Translations under genes and position numbers: made by a program
Assembly (NCBI GenBank): GCA_018825785.1
Contig: JAHKAY010000055.1
Span: forward strand, 1 to 34,362
Reading direction: 5' to 3'
Source of the DNA: Chloroflexota bacterium
GTDB taxonomy: Bacteria; Chloroflexota; Dehalococcoidia; JACVQG01; JAHKAY01
DNA: 34,362 bases
In this document: positions 25,977 through 33,199 of the stretch, one piece after another
How the letters are laid out: each line of letters starts with the position of its first letter
How positions within the stretch are numbered: the stretch's first letter is position 1
The notes under the pieces: model-generated
What the model was told of the DNA's origin: nothing
Database searches by the model: none
The model's input: the letters and a program-made list of their open reading frames with translations, nothing else

Positions 25977-26951
25977 CTATTCTGTCCTGGCTGGCTGGGC
26001 TGCTGGCCTGCCGGCCTCCACCAGATCTACCCGGAGGGCTGCCCCGTGGGACAGGACGCCTTTCGGCGAGCGCCAGGGTTGCCAGCGGTGGGAATCTTCA
26101 GCCGTAACTTTTTGCACCTGGGGCAGGCCCAGGAGCATCTCCTTCAGGGCCATCGGTTTTTCCAGCTCAAGGGTGAGTTCCATGCTCTCTGAGGAACCCC
26201 TCTCTGCTGCTATCTTCACGTCCCTCAAGCTGGCGAGCTGCTGGTGGAAGGACTTCATGGCCCCGTCCCCCTTGGGACTGTGGACCAGCAACAGAACCCG
26301 GCTATCGAAGACCTCTTCCCCGCCTGCCTTTTCGTCCTCAGGCTCCGCCTCTTCCTCCGGGGTGGCTGTGTCCTGCGGACCTTCAGCTGCCGGGGATGCT
26401 TTGGCCGGAGGTGCACCATCCACCTTCAATCTGGCGGTCATGGCCTCTTCGGCCTGGGCTTTGAGTTTGGAGACCAGCTCGCTCTGAATCCGCTGGCCGG
26501 CCTCCAGGAGGACAGCACTGGCCCTCTCGCTGCTCATGGCCACGAGCTCACTGGCCTGCTTCCTGGCAACAAGGAGGATGGACTCAACCTCGGCCTTGGC
26601 CGTGGCCAGGGCCTCATGGGCTTCTTTCTTGATGGCCTGGGCCGAGTGCTGGGCCTGGGCCTGAGTTTCCTGGGCCCTGTTATAGGCTTCCTTGAGGACG
26701 CGCTGTTTTTCCTGCTCTACTGCCTTGAAGGCCGTCTCCCGGGCCCCCACGAGGACGGTCCTGGTCTCCCGGAGGACGCCCTCTATCTGCTCGCAGGCCT
26801 GGCATAGCTCTGTAAGGGGGTCCCCGTGTTCTGACATGGCCTTCATCTGGGCCATGACCTCGGTGAGGCAAGCGGCCACCTGGGCCTCTGACAGCCCCTG
26901 CTCAACTATGTCAAACTGCTGGCCACAAAGGGTTACCCTTTTTCTCCCCAT
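25977..26951 (-). CDS. Coiled-coil protein with C-terminal alpha/beta domain, function unknown
   Basis: The ATG at 26951 has a GGAGG ribosome binding site, giving 324 residues. The N-terminal ~45 residues (GRKRVTLCGQQFDIVEQGLS) look folded and are followed by an Ala/Glu/Gln-rich helical region (about 50-185) likely to be a coiled coil. A Pro/Ala/Glu-rich linker (about 190-225) leads to a compact domain (about 228-300) with VLLLVHSPKGDGAMKSFHQQ, MELTLELEKPMALKEMLLGL and PQVQKV, a strand-helix-strand-strand-helix-strand pattern. The layout recalls DivIVA/GpsB-like scaffold proteins of Chloroflexota, but I cannot name a family. It lies after pilT on the same strand but has its own promoter-like sequence. 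Confidence 0.8.
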   Translation of the reverse strand: MGRKRVTLCGQQFDIVEQGLSEAQVAACLTEVMAQMKAMSEHGDPLTELCQACEQIEGVLRETRTVLVGARETAFKAVEQEKQRVLKEAYNRAQETQAQAQHSAQAIKKEAHEALATAKAEVESILLVARKQASELVAMSSERASAVLLEAGQRIQSELVSKLKAQAEEAMTARLKVDGAPPAKASPAAEGPQDTATPEEEAEPEDEKAGGEEVFDSRVLLLVHSPKGDGAMKSFHQQLASLRDVKIAAERGSSESMELTLELEKPMALKEMLLGLPQVQKVTAEDSHRWQPWRSPKGVLSHGAALRVDLVEAGRPAAQPARTE

Positions 26952-26967
26952 CGTTGCCTCCAATCGC

Positions 26968-26996
26968 AATATATACCGGGGCTAACTGCCGGACAA
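26968..26996 (-). promoter_or_regulatory. Possible promoter of the coiled-coil gene
   Basis: On the minus strand TTGTCC (26991-26996) and TATATT (26968-26973) are separated by 17 bp. Transcription would start about 10 bases before the ATG, with the GGAGG near the very 5' end of the mRNA. Confidence 0.45.
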
Positions 26997-27036
26997 CCGC
27001 CGAAAGGTCCTGATGGCAGTAGCCCCTTTATCTCCC

Positions 27037-28146
27037 CTACCGGGGTCCTTGCCGGACGAGGGTCTTCTTTATTATCTGGCCATTGAGGTTCTTCTTCAGG
27101 GCCTGCCCGTTTTTGGCTACGGACAGGGCCGACTCCGGGCTTATTGTCCCTGTGTGAACAAGCTCATCCAGGTGCCGGTCCATAGTCTGCATCCCCTCCT
27201 GTCGTCCCAGCTCAAGATAGGTGGGGATTTCATGGGTCTTGGCCTCCCGGATGAGGTTCTTGATGGCGGGGGTGCCTATCAGGACCTCGAAGATAGCCAC
27301 CCTCCCCGTGCCCCGGTCCCGGGGCAGGAGGAGCTGGGCCAGGACCCCTTCCAGTACCAGGGAGAGCTGAAGGCGTGCCTGCCGCTGCTGGTGGGGGGGG
27401 AACATGTCAACAATCCGGTCCACCGTCTGGGTGGAGTCTGGGGTGTGGAGGGTGCTCAACACCAGGTGGCCGGTCTCAGCCGCGGTGAGCGCGGTGGCCA
27501 TGGTCTCAAGGTCCCTCATCTCCCCGATGGAGATGACATTGGGGTCCTGACGCAGGGCACCGCGCAGGCCGTCAAAGAAGGAGTCGGTATCAGTGCCCAG
27601 CTCCCTCTGCACGATCATGCACATCTTGTCGGTGTGGACATACTCAATGGGGTCTTCAATGGTGATAACGCGGCGGCCCTGGGTCTCATTGATGTAGTTG
27701 ACCATCGCCGCTATTGTGGACGACTTGCCGCTCCCGGTGGGGCCCGTCACCAGCACCAGGCCACGGGGAAGTGAGGCCAGGTCCTTGCAGATGGGGGGCA
27801 GGCCCAGGTCCTCAATAGTGGGCACCTTCAGGGGCAGCACACGACAGGCGAGGCTGATGGACCCCCGTTGATAGCAGGCGTTTATGCGGAAACGGGCCAG
27901 TTCCGGCAGGCCAAAGGCAAAGTCCAGCTCTTTCTTCTCGTAGAAGGCCTGGCGCTGGCTCTCCGGGGTGAGGGCCTCAAATATTCTCTTGGTTGCTTCA
28001 GGGGTGAGGGGTGGAAACAGCAGGCGGTGAAGCTCCCCTTCCAGACGCATCACCGGGGGACTGCCTGCCCTGAGGTGCAGGTCTGAGGCCCCCTTTTCTA
28101 CCGCCATTTGCAGTAGCTTATGTATGTCCATATAGTCTGTTCCCAT
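27037..28146 (-). CDS. pilT: Type IV pilus retraction ATPase PilT
   Basis: PilT powers depolymerisation of type IV pili. It has 369 residues (or 364 from the ATG at 28131). Residues 1-100 form the N-terminal PAS-like domain (GASDLHLRAGSPPVMR). Then come Walker A GPTGSGKS (135-142), the Asp box ITIEDPIEYVH, Walker B-like ISIGEMRD (205-212), the His box STLHTPDS, and a C-terminal AIKNLIRE segment close to the PilT AIRNLIRE signature. The EMRD replaces the common ELRD. No other pilus genes are adjacent, so it could be a relict or serve pili encoded elsewhere. No Shine-Dalgarno is visible upstream. Confidence 0.93.
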   Translation of the reverse strand: MGTDYMDIHKLLQMAVEKGASDLHLRAGSPPVMRLEGELHRLLFPPLTPEATKRIFEALTPESQRQAFYEKKELDFAFGLPELARFRINACYQRGSISLACRVLPLKVPTIEDLGLPPICKDLASLPRGLVLVTGPTGSGKSSTIAAMVNYINETQGRRVITIEDPIEYVHTDKMCMIVQRELGTDTDSFFDGLRGALRQDPNVISIGEMRDLETMATALTAAETGHLVLSTLHTPDSTQTVDRIVDMFPPHQQRQARLQLSLVLEGVLAQLLLPRDRGTGRVAIFEVLIGTPAIKNLIREAKTHEIPTYLELGRQEGMQTMDRHLDELVHTGTISPESALSVAKNGQALKKNLNGQIIKKTLVRQGPR

Positions 28147-28161
28147 TTTCAGCCAGGGACA

Positions 28162-28190
28162 AAGATAGGCCTTTCCCCCGCCACCGGCAA
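28162..28190 (-). promoter_or_regulatory. Possible promoter of pilT
   Basis: On the minus strand TTGCCG (28185-28190) and TATCTT (28162-28167) are 17 bp apart. Transcription would start near 28155, leaving fewer than 10 bases before the first pilT ATG. Confidence 0.45.
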
Positions 28191-28485
28191 TAGCCCAAAA
28201 GGGGGAGGACCTTTGGCGGTGACTCCTACTCTATTTGCCAGGAGAGGGTGCTCTGGCGCAGCTCCTCATTCATGGAAATCGCCGCCCCCTGCCCTCCCGA
28301 AGACGGCCTAAGCCGTTTCTCTATCCCTCTTGACTAGAAGTCTATCAGCCGTTCTGGCCGGGGGGAATGCCACAATTGTCCCTTCCCCTATGGGAATTTC
28401 AGGGGATGGCCCCTCATCAAAGTGGGAGGAGCCCTGGTGAAGGTAGGAGAATGGATAGAGTTCTGGATAATTCAGCAAGAAAGCG

Positions 28486-28514
28486 TTGACAGCAATGGTG
28501 GGCCTACCTAAGAT
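28486..28514 (+). promoter_or_regulatory. Promoter of the helical-repeat/glycosyltransferase genes
   Basis: TTGACA (28486-28491) and TAAGAT (28509-28514) are separated by exactly 17 bp. The predicted start of transcription, about 28521, falls 1-3 bases before the GTG at 28523, so the message would be leaderless. Confidence 0.7.
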
Positions 28515-28522
28515 GGGTCCTA

Positions 28523-30229
28523 GTGGAGGGGCGTTTTCCGGGCCGGTTGATATTCTGGGGCCCGAAGCGGGGGGGTCGGGAGGGACTCCGCTTGCTGGCC
28601 GAGAGGGGCGGCCCGGAGGTGGTGGAGCCCATCCTCTCCCAGCTTTCCTCATCTCACCCGGCCCAGGTCCAGGCGGCCATGGAGGCTATAGGCTCCCTCA
28701 AGGATGAGGGGGCTTTGGCCCGCCTTTTCTCGCTGGTCCCCTTCTATCCCAAGGAGCTCATTGCCGAGGCCCTGTTGAGCTACGGCTCCGGCATCATCCC
28801 CCAGGTAGGCCCCCTGGTCACTGCCGATGACCCCACCCTCCGCGCCTGGGCAGTGGACATCCTCTGCCAGATAGAGGCCCCCTCGGTGGAGGTCTTCTTG
28901 CGGGAAGCCCTGCGCGACCCCCAGGCGCTGGTCAGGGCGGCTGCTGGCGTGGCCCTGGCCAGGAGAGGGCAGGCCACGGGAGAGCTCTTGGCCCTTTTGC
29001 GCCATGAGGCCGAGGTCTCGGTGAAGTGCGCCCTGGCCGAGGCCCTGGCCGAGGCCGGGCGGAAGGAGGCCTCCCCGGTCCTGGGGGATGCCCTCCTTCA
29101 GCTCGCGGAACTGCGCTTGCCCTGGGATGCCCGCATGAGGCTGTGGCAGAGCCTGGTGAAGGCCCTGGAAAAGCTCGGCTCCCTGGAGATGGCCCTTATG
29201 CGGCTGGCTTCCTTTCCTTCTGCCTCCTTGCAGCGCTGGCTGGAGACAGGGGTTGTCCTGGTGGATGTAGATGTGCTTTGCCTCGTCCTATACTACCTGG
29301 GGGCAAGGCAGGAGCCGGTAGCTGCCCTGGAAAAGGTTCGGCAGGACTACGGCCAACGGCCTCTTGAGGAAGGCCTGGAGAAGGGCCTGGCCCGGGGCGG
29401 GGTCCACAGGGAGGCTGCCCTGGAGGCCATCAAACGCCTCTATCCCCCTGCCCAGGCCCCCGGTGGGGAGGAACTGAAGACCCGGGCACGCCCTCCGGAA
29501 TGGAAGGAGATGGAGGCCCGGCTGACTGAGCTCCTCCCGGGCAAGAAAGGGGAGGTCAGACCGGAAAAGTGGAAGCGGATGGAGGCGGGGCTGGCAGAGC
29601 TGTCCGAGGCCCAGAAAAGGTGGGATGAGACGGAAGCTGCGCTGGCAAAGCTCTTTCAGGTCGAGCAAGGTGAAAGGGGGGCTCCCCCACGGAAGGCACC
29701 GCCACCGCAGGCGGTGCGGCCACCGGTCCCCGCCCCCGACGACTGGGAGATGGGCCTGCTGGAGGCCCGTCAGGTCCTCTCTCGGCTGGGCGCTGAGGCC
29801 AGCGGGCCGGTGCCTCCGGTGCTGGCCCGGCAGCTCCTGGACATCGTTTCCTTCAGGCTGGTGCCCCAGGTGCTGGCGGCGGCGAAAAGGGGTGACGAGG
29901 CCCTGGTGGCGTTCCTTTCCCGCCTGGTTGAGGCGGCTCCCGTCCAGCTCCTGTCTCTGGCCCCCTTCCGTCCCGAGCCGGCCATAAAGCAGCTCTGGGC
30001 CAGTGACTCTTTCCTGAACTGGGCCCGGGCGACTATGGCCTCCCGCGACCCCGAGAGGCGCCTGCGGGGCCTGGCGTTAACGGGTTGGGCCCCGGTCCCG
30101 GGGCTTTCTAACCTGCTCCTTCAGGCCCTCCAGGACGCTCATCCGCCGGTGAGGCTGCTGGCGGTAAGCCTGCTCTCGGCCCATCTGGCCCGGCTCCCCA
30201 GGGCCACCGCTCCGGGACAGAGCCTTTAG
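28523..30229 (+). CDS. HEAT-like alpha-helical repeat protein, function unknown
   Basis: The protein has 568 residues from a GTG. Residues about 25-200 are HEAT-like helical pairs (PAQVQAAMEAIGSLKDEGAL, DPTLRAWAVDILCQIEAPSV, DPQALVRAAAGVALARRGQA, EVSVKCALAEALAEAGRKEA). A central part (about 325-395) holds charged repeats around PEWKEMEARLTELL, EKWKRMEAGLAELS and RWDETEAALAKLF, then a Pro-rich linker and a second helical region ending with a HEAT-like pair (HPPVRLLAVSLLSAHL). No signal peptide or membrane helix is seen. It ends 9 bases before the BcsA-like gene, so it is probably co-transcribed and may be a cytoplasmic partner of it. HEAT arrays bind proteins; no catalytic motif is seen. Confidence 0.85.
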   Translation: MEGRFPGRLIFWGPKRGGREGLRLLAERGGPEVVEPILSQLSSSHPAQVQAAMEAIGSLKDEGALARLFSLVPFYPKELIAEALLSYGSGIIPQVGPLVTADDPTLRAWAVDILCQIEAPSVEVFLREALRDPQALVRAAAGVALARRGQATGELLALLRHEAEVSVKCALAEALAEAGRKEASPVLGDALLQLAELRLPWDARMRLWQSLVKALEKLGSLEMALMRLASFPSASLQRWLETGVVLVDVDVLCLVLYYLGARQEPVAALEKVRQDYGQRPLEEGLEKGLARGGVHREAALEAIKRLYPPAQAPGGEELKTRARPPEWKEMEARLTELLPGKKGEVRPEKWKRMEAGLAELSEAQKRWDETEAALAKLFQVEQGERGAPPRKAPPPQAVRPPVPAPDDWEMGLLEARQVLSRLGAEASGPVPPVLARQLLDIVSFRLVPQVLAAAKRGDEALVAFLSRLVEAAPVQLLSLAPFRPEPAIKQLWASDSFLNWARATMASRDPERRLRGLALTGWAPVPGLSNLLLQALQDAHPPVRLLAVSLLSAHLARLPRATAPGQSL

Positions 30230-30238
30230 GCTCAGGGC

Positions 30239-32542
30239 ATGGACGGGCAAGCATTAGGCTGGTTGGGCTTGGCGGGCCTGGCCCTGCTCCTGGCCAACTG
30301 GAAGGTGCTGGGCTACCGGCTGCGCTGGGCACTGGCCTTTGCCGGGCTGGCCCTGCAACTTCGCTACCTCGCCTGGAGGGGCCTGGATACCCTGGTATTC
30401 TCCTCTCCCTCAGTGTTTATCAGCCTGGCCCTTTTCGCTGCCGAAATCTACTCCTTTCTCCAGCTCATCCTCTTCTATTTTCAGGTAGCCCGTCCCACCA
30501 GCCCCAGGGCGGACCTGGAGGGCCTCCCCTGCCTGCCTGAGGTGGATGTCTTCATCCCCACCTATGATGAGCCTCTGGAGGTCATCGAGCGGACGGCGGT
30601 CTGCTGCCTGGGAATGGACTACCCCGGGAAGACGGTGTATATCCTGGATGATGGCCGCCGCCCCCAGGTTGAACAGCTCGCCTCCCGGCTGGGATGCCGC
30701 TACCTCACCCGGCCCAACAACCGCCATGCTAAGGCTGGCAACATAAATGAGGCCCTGGCCCGGACCTCGGGGGAGATGGTGGTCATCTTTGACGCTGACC
30801 ATGCCCCGGTGCAGAGCTTCCTCCGGGAGACGGTGGGCTTTTTCAGCGACCCCCGGGTGGCCTTTGTCCAGACCGAGCAGCATTTCTACAACCCCGACCC
30901 CTTCCAGCACAATCTCCTCCTCCAACGGGTTTTTACCAATGAGCAGGACCTCTTCTTCAAAGGGATAATGCCCGGCAGGGACCGCTATAATGCGGCCTTC
31001 TGGACGGGCTCGGGGGCTGTCTTCCGCCGCCGCGCCCTCCAAGAAGTTGGCGGGGTCCGCCCCGAGACCCTCACCGAGGACTTCCATACCAGCCTGGAAC
31101 TCCATTCCAGGGGCTGGCGCTCCGTCCACCTGAACCGGGTCCTTTCGGCGGGGCTCTCCCCCGAGAGTTATTCCGGCTATATCCTTCAGCGTGTGCGCTG
31201 GGCCCATGGGGCGTTTCAGACCTGGTGGCGGGCCAACCCCCTCTTCAGGAAGGGCCTAAGCCTGGGCCAGCGCCTCTGCTACTACTCCTCTATCCACTAC
31301 TTCATGTTCGGCTGGGCCCGGATGGTTTTCCTCCTGGCCCCTCTCGCTTTCCTCCTTTTCGGGCTGATGCCCCTCAGGGCCACCCCCCTGGAGCTTGCCA
31401 TCTACTATCTGCCACAGATGGCCGTTATCCAGGCGGTTTTCCCCCTGCTGAGCGGGCGGAGGCGGCTGATGCCAGCCTCGGACCTCTATGAGACAGCCCT
31501 CTGTTTCTTCCAGGCCCCCGCGGCCGTCAAGGCCCTTCTCTTCCCCCGGAGCGGCGTCTTTAAGGTAACGCCCAAAGGGGAGAGGCGTCAGCGGGGGCAA
31601 TTCGATCTCGTGATGGCCCTACCCCATCTGGGTCTGGCCCTGCTCATCGGGCTGGGGCTTGGCCTGGGGCTGTGGCGGCTACAACATGGCCTGGCCGACC
31701 GGAACGCCACTATCATAAATGGGGTATGGGCCATGTATAACCTCTTCCTGGCCCTGGGGGTGCTGCTGGTAGCCCGGGAGTTGCCCCAGAGGCGGAGGGC
31801 CCACAGGCTTTCGGTGGGGCTGCCCTGTGAGGTGGAGGCCCTGGGAGCTACCCTCTCGGCTAGGACGGTGGATTTCAGTGAGGCAGGGGCGTCCATCAGG
31901 CTGGGGGCCGGGTCCCTCCCCCCAGTCGTGCGGGTCAGCATCTTCCCTCCGGGGAGGGATTCGGTCAGGGTGGCCGCATCTGTAACCCACTCAGAACGGG
32001 AAGGAGATGGGCAGAAGGTCGGCCTCCGCTTCCTGCCGGCGACAGCTTCTGAGAAGGAGGCCCTCATCCGCCTGGCCTTTGGCCTGGGCCTGGCCTGGCA
32101 GGCGGAGAGGACGCCGCGGGTGGGCTTCTGGAGGTCCCTGGGCTACCTGGCCATGCTGCCCCTTGAGGCAGTGCCCTCTTGGCGGGCCCAGAGGCGGCGC
32201 TTCCCCCGCTTCTCCCTCAATCTCCGGGCAGGGCTGGAGGGGAAGGGGGGGGTCCTGCGGAGCTATACCATGGACTGTAGCCTGGAGGGGAAGGGGGGGG
32301 TCCTTCGGTGCTATACCATGGACTGCAGCCTGGAGGGGCTGGGCCTTGTGGTCAGGGGCCAGGAGGCCCCGGGGCGCGGCCAGCCTGTCTCCCTTTCCCT
32401 GGGGGAGAGTGGGAATGCCTTCTCTTTTGCCGGGGAGGTGGCGTGGGCGGCGGTGAGTGGGCCGTGGGTCCGCCTGGGGATAAGGCTGAAACTGCGGGAA
32501 GAACAGCGCCCACTCTGGGCCCGGCGCCTGGCCCGCCTCTAG
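30239..32542 (+). CDS. BcsA-like membrane glycosyltransferase (GT2) with two PilZ domains
   Basis: This 767-residue inner-membrane protein polymerises a sugar from a nucleotide donor and probably exports the chain. Two or three N-terminal membrane helices precede the GT2 domain with DDG (137-139), DAD (185-187), TED (279-281) and QRVRW (317-321), the processive beta-glycosyltransferase set. Four or more helices follow (about 350-515). PilZ domain 1 has RRRAHR (518-523) and DFSEAG (545-550). PilZ domain 2 has RRRFPR (652-657) and two tandem copies of DCSLEG (679-684 and 695-700) from a 48-bp duplication. The RxxxR and DxSxxG motifs predict c-di-GMP control. No bcsB or bcsC is adjacent, so the polymer need not be cellulose. 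Confidence 0.9.
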   Translation: MDGQALGWLGLAGLALLLANWKVLGYRLRWALAFAGLALQLRYLAWRGLDTLVFSSPSVFISLALFAAEIYSFLQLILFYFQVARPTSPRADLEGLPCLPEVDVFIPTYDEPLEVIERTAVCCLGMDYPGKTVYILDDGRRPQVEQLASRLGCRYLTRPNNRHAKAGNINEALARTSGEMVVIFDADHAPVQSFLRETVGFFSDPRVAFVQTEQHFYNPDPFQHNLLLQRVFTNEQDLFFKGIMPGRDRYNAAFWTGSGAVFRRRALQEVGGVRPETLTEDFHTSLELHSRGWRSVHLNRVLSAGLSPESYSGYILQRVRWAHGAFQTWWRANPLFRKGLSLGQRLCYYSSIHYFMFGWARMVFLLAPLAFLLFGLMPLRATPLELAIYYLPQMAVIQAVFPLLSGRRRLMPASDLYETALCFFQAPAAVKALLFPRSGVFKVTPKGERRQRGQFDLVMALPHLGLALLIGLGLGLGLWRLQHGLADRNATIINGVWAMYNLFLALGVLLVARELPQRRRAHRLSVGLPCEVEALGATLSARTVDFSEAGASIRLGAGSLPPVVRVSIFPPGRDSVRVAASVTHSEREGDGQKVGLRFLPATASEKEALIRLAFGLGLAWQAERTPRVGFWRSLGYLAMLPLEAVPSWRAQRRRFPRFSLNLRAGLEGKGGVLRSYTMDCSLEGKGGVLRCYTMDCSLEGLGLVVRGQEAPGRGQPVSLSLGESGNAFSFAGEVAWAAVSGPWVRLGIRLKLREEQRPLWARRLARL
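32234..32329 (+). repeat. 48-bp in-frame tandem duplication in the second PilZ domain
   Basis: Two 48-base units (32234-32281 and 32282-32329) differ at only three positions, and a third unit begins but diverges after about 10 bases. Each unit encodes 16 residues containing GGVLR, YTMDCS and LEG, so the c-di-GMP-binding DxSxxG motif is present twice. Confidence 0.95.
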
Positions 32543-33177
32543 GCCGCCCTGGCTACCAGGAGGGTGATATTCCGGTAGAAGGGCCGGAGCAGGGACAGCC
32601 TGGGCCGCTGGGAAAGAATATGAAATCCCGCCCCTCGTAGCTCCTTTCTCAGCTCCCCTGGGCTATAGACGTACACATAGCGGTAGAGGGTCTTCCCCCC
32701 CGTCTTCCAGGGGACCAGGACCTCCCGGGAGAATAGGCCCTGTCTCAGGTTCCACACGGTGATAAAGGCCTCCCCGCCGGGCCGCAAGACCCGCCATAGC
32801 TCCCGGAAGGCCTGACGGCGGTTTTCGCCGCCCCTTATATGATGATATGCAGCCACAGCGATAACAAAGTCAAAGGAGCTATCTCTGAAGGGGAGGGAGA
32901 CGGCATCGCCCAGGACCAGAGCGGGGGTGAAACGGAACTTATCAGCGTATTTCCGTGCAAAGCGCAGCATCTCCCCGGAGATATCCAGCCCGTAGAGTCC
33001 AAAGGTTCTATCTTTGAAGGGGAGGAAGTCGGGGCCGTGGCCGCAGCCGATGTTGAGGAGCCGGCCCCCCTGCCACCTTTCGGCCAGGGCCTGCAGCTCC
33101 CGGCGGAAGCGGGTGTAGTGGCGGAGGTGATACCAGCTCTCCGCCAGCTCATCATAGACCTTTGAGTTAGGGTCCAT
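32539..33177 (-). CDS. Class I SAM-dependent methyltransferase, Trm9-like
   Basis: From the ATG at 33177 the product has 212 residues. SAM-binding motif I is LLNIGCGHGPDFLP, motif II YGLDISGEML, and motif IV region SFDFVIAVAAYHHI followed by ELWRVLRPGGEAFITVWN. The start KVYDELAESWYHLRHYTRF and the AAYHHI...FITVW stretch resemble Trm9/ALKBH8-type tRNA methyltransferases, which methylate 5-carboxymethyluridine at the wobble position. The neighbouring divergent gene is elp3, whose product makes that carboxymethyl group in other organisms, which supports the assignment. A further ATG at 33201 overlaps the elp3 start and is less likely. Its stop overlaps that of the BcsA-like gene on CTAG. Membership of the methyltransferase fold is sure, the substrate is inferred. 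Confidence 0.85.
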   Translation of the reverse strand: MDPNSKVYDELAESWYHLRHYTRFRRELQALAERWQGGRLLNIGCGHGPDFLPFKDRTFGLYGLDISGEMLRFARKYADKFRFTPALVLGDAVSLPFRDSSFDFVIAVAAYHHIRGGENRRQAFRELWRVLRPGGEAFITVWNLRQGLFSREVLVPWKTGGKTLYRYVYVYSPGELRKELRGAGFHILSQRPRLSLLRPFYRNITLLVARAA

Positions 33178-33191
33178 GCCCCTGCTATGAT
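33162..33191 (+). promoter_or_regulatory. Probable promoter of elp3, overlapping the methyltransferase start
   Basis: TTGAGT (33162-33167) and TATGAT (33186-33191) are 18 bp apart. Transcription would start near 33198, giving a leaderless elp3 mRNA. The -10 box sits in CTATGATAG, whose complement CTATCATAG offers TATCAT as a -10 box for the methyltransferase, about 7 bases before its near-leaderless start. Confidence 0.5.
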
Positions 33192-33199
33192 AGACTAGC

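Larger units (their letters stand above)
28147..28522. other. Divergent intergenic region between pilT and the helical-repeat gene
   Basis: These 376 bases hold promoter-like sequences at both ends. Near pilT, CCGCCA (28178-28183) pairs with TGGCGG (28214-28219), and a competing pairing of CTTTCCCCC with GGGGGAGG overlaps it, so the pilT 5' region could switch between two folds if transcribed. A hairpin ACGGC-CTAA-GCCGT lies at 28303-28316. I recognise no c-di-GMP riboswitch or other known RNA and no convincing coding frame. Confidence 0.5.

Noticed and set aside
28147-28522. c-di-GMP riboswitch between pilT and the PilZ-related genes
   Set aside because: The conserved core of the known c-di-GMP riboswitch classes was not found; only simple competing stems are visible.
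28308-28652. 114-codon minus-strand frame upstream of the helical-repeat gene
   Set aside because: It crosses a strong promoter and the start of a gene on the other strand and has Pro/Arg-rich shadow composition.
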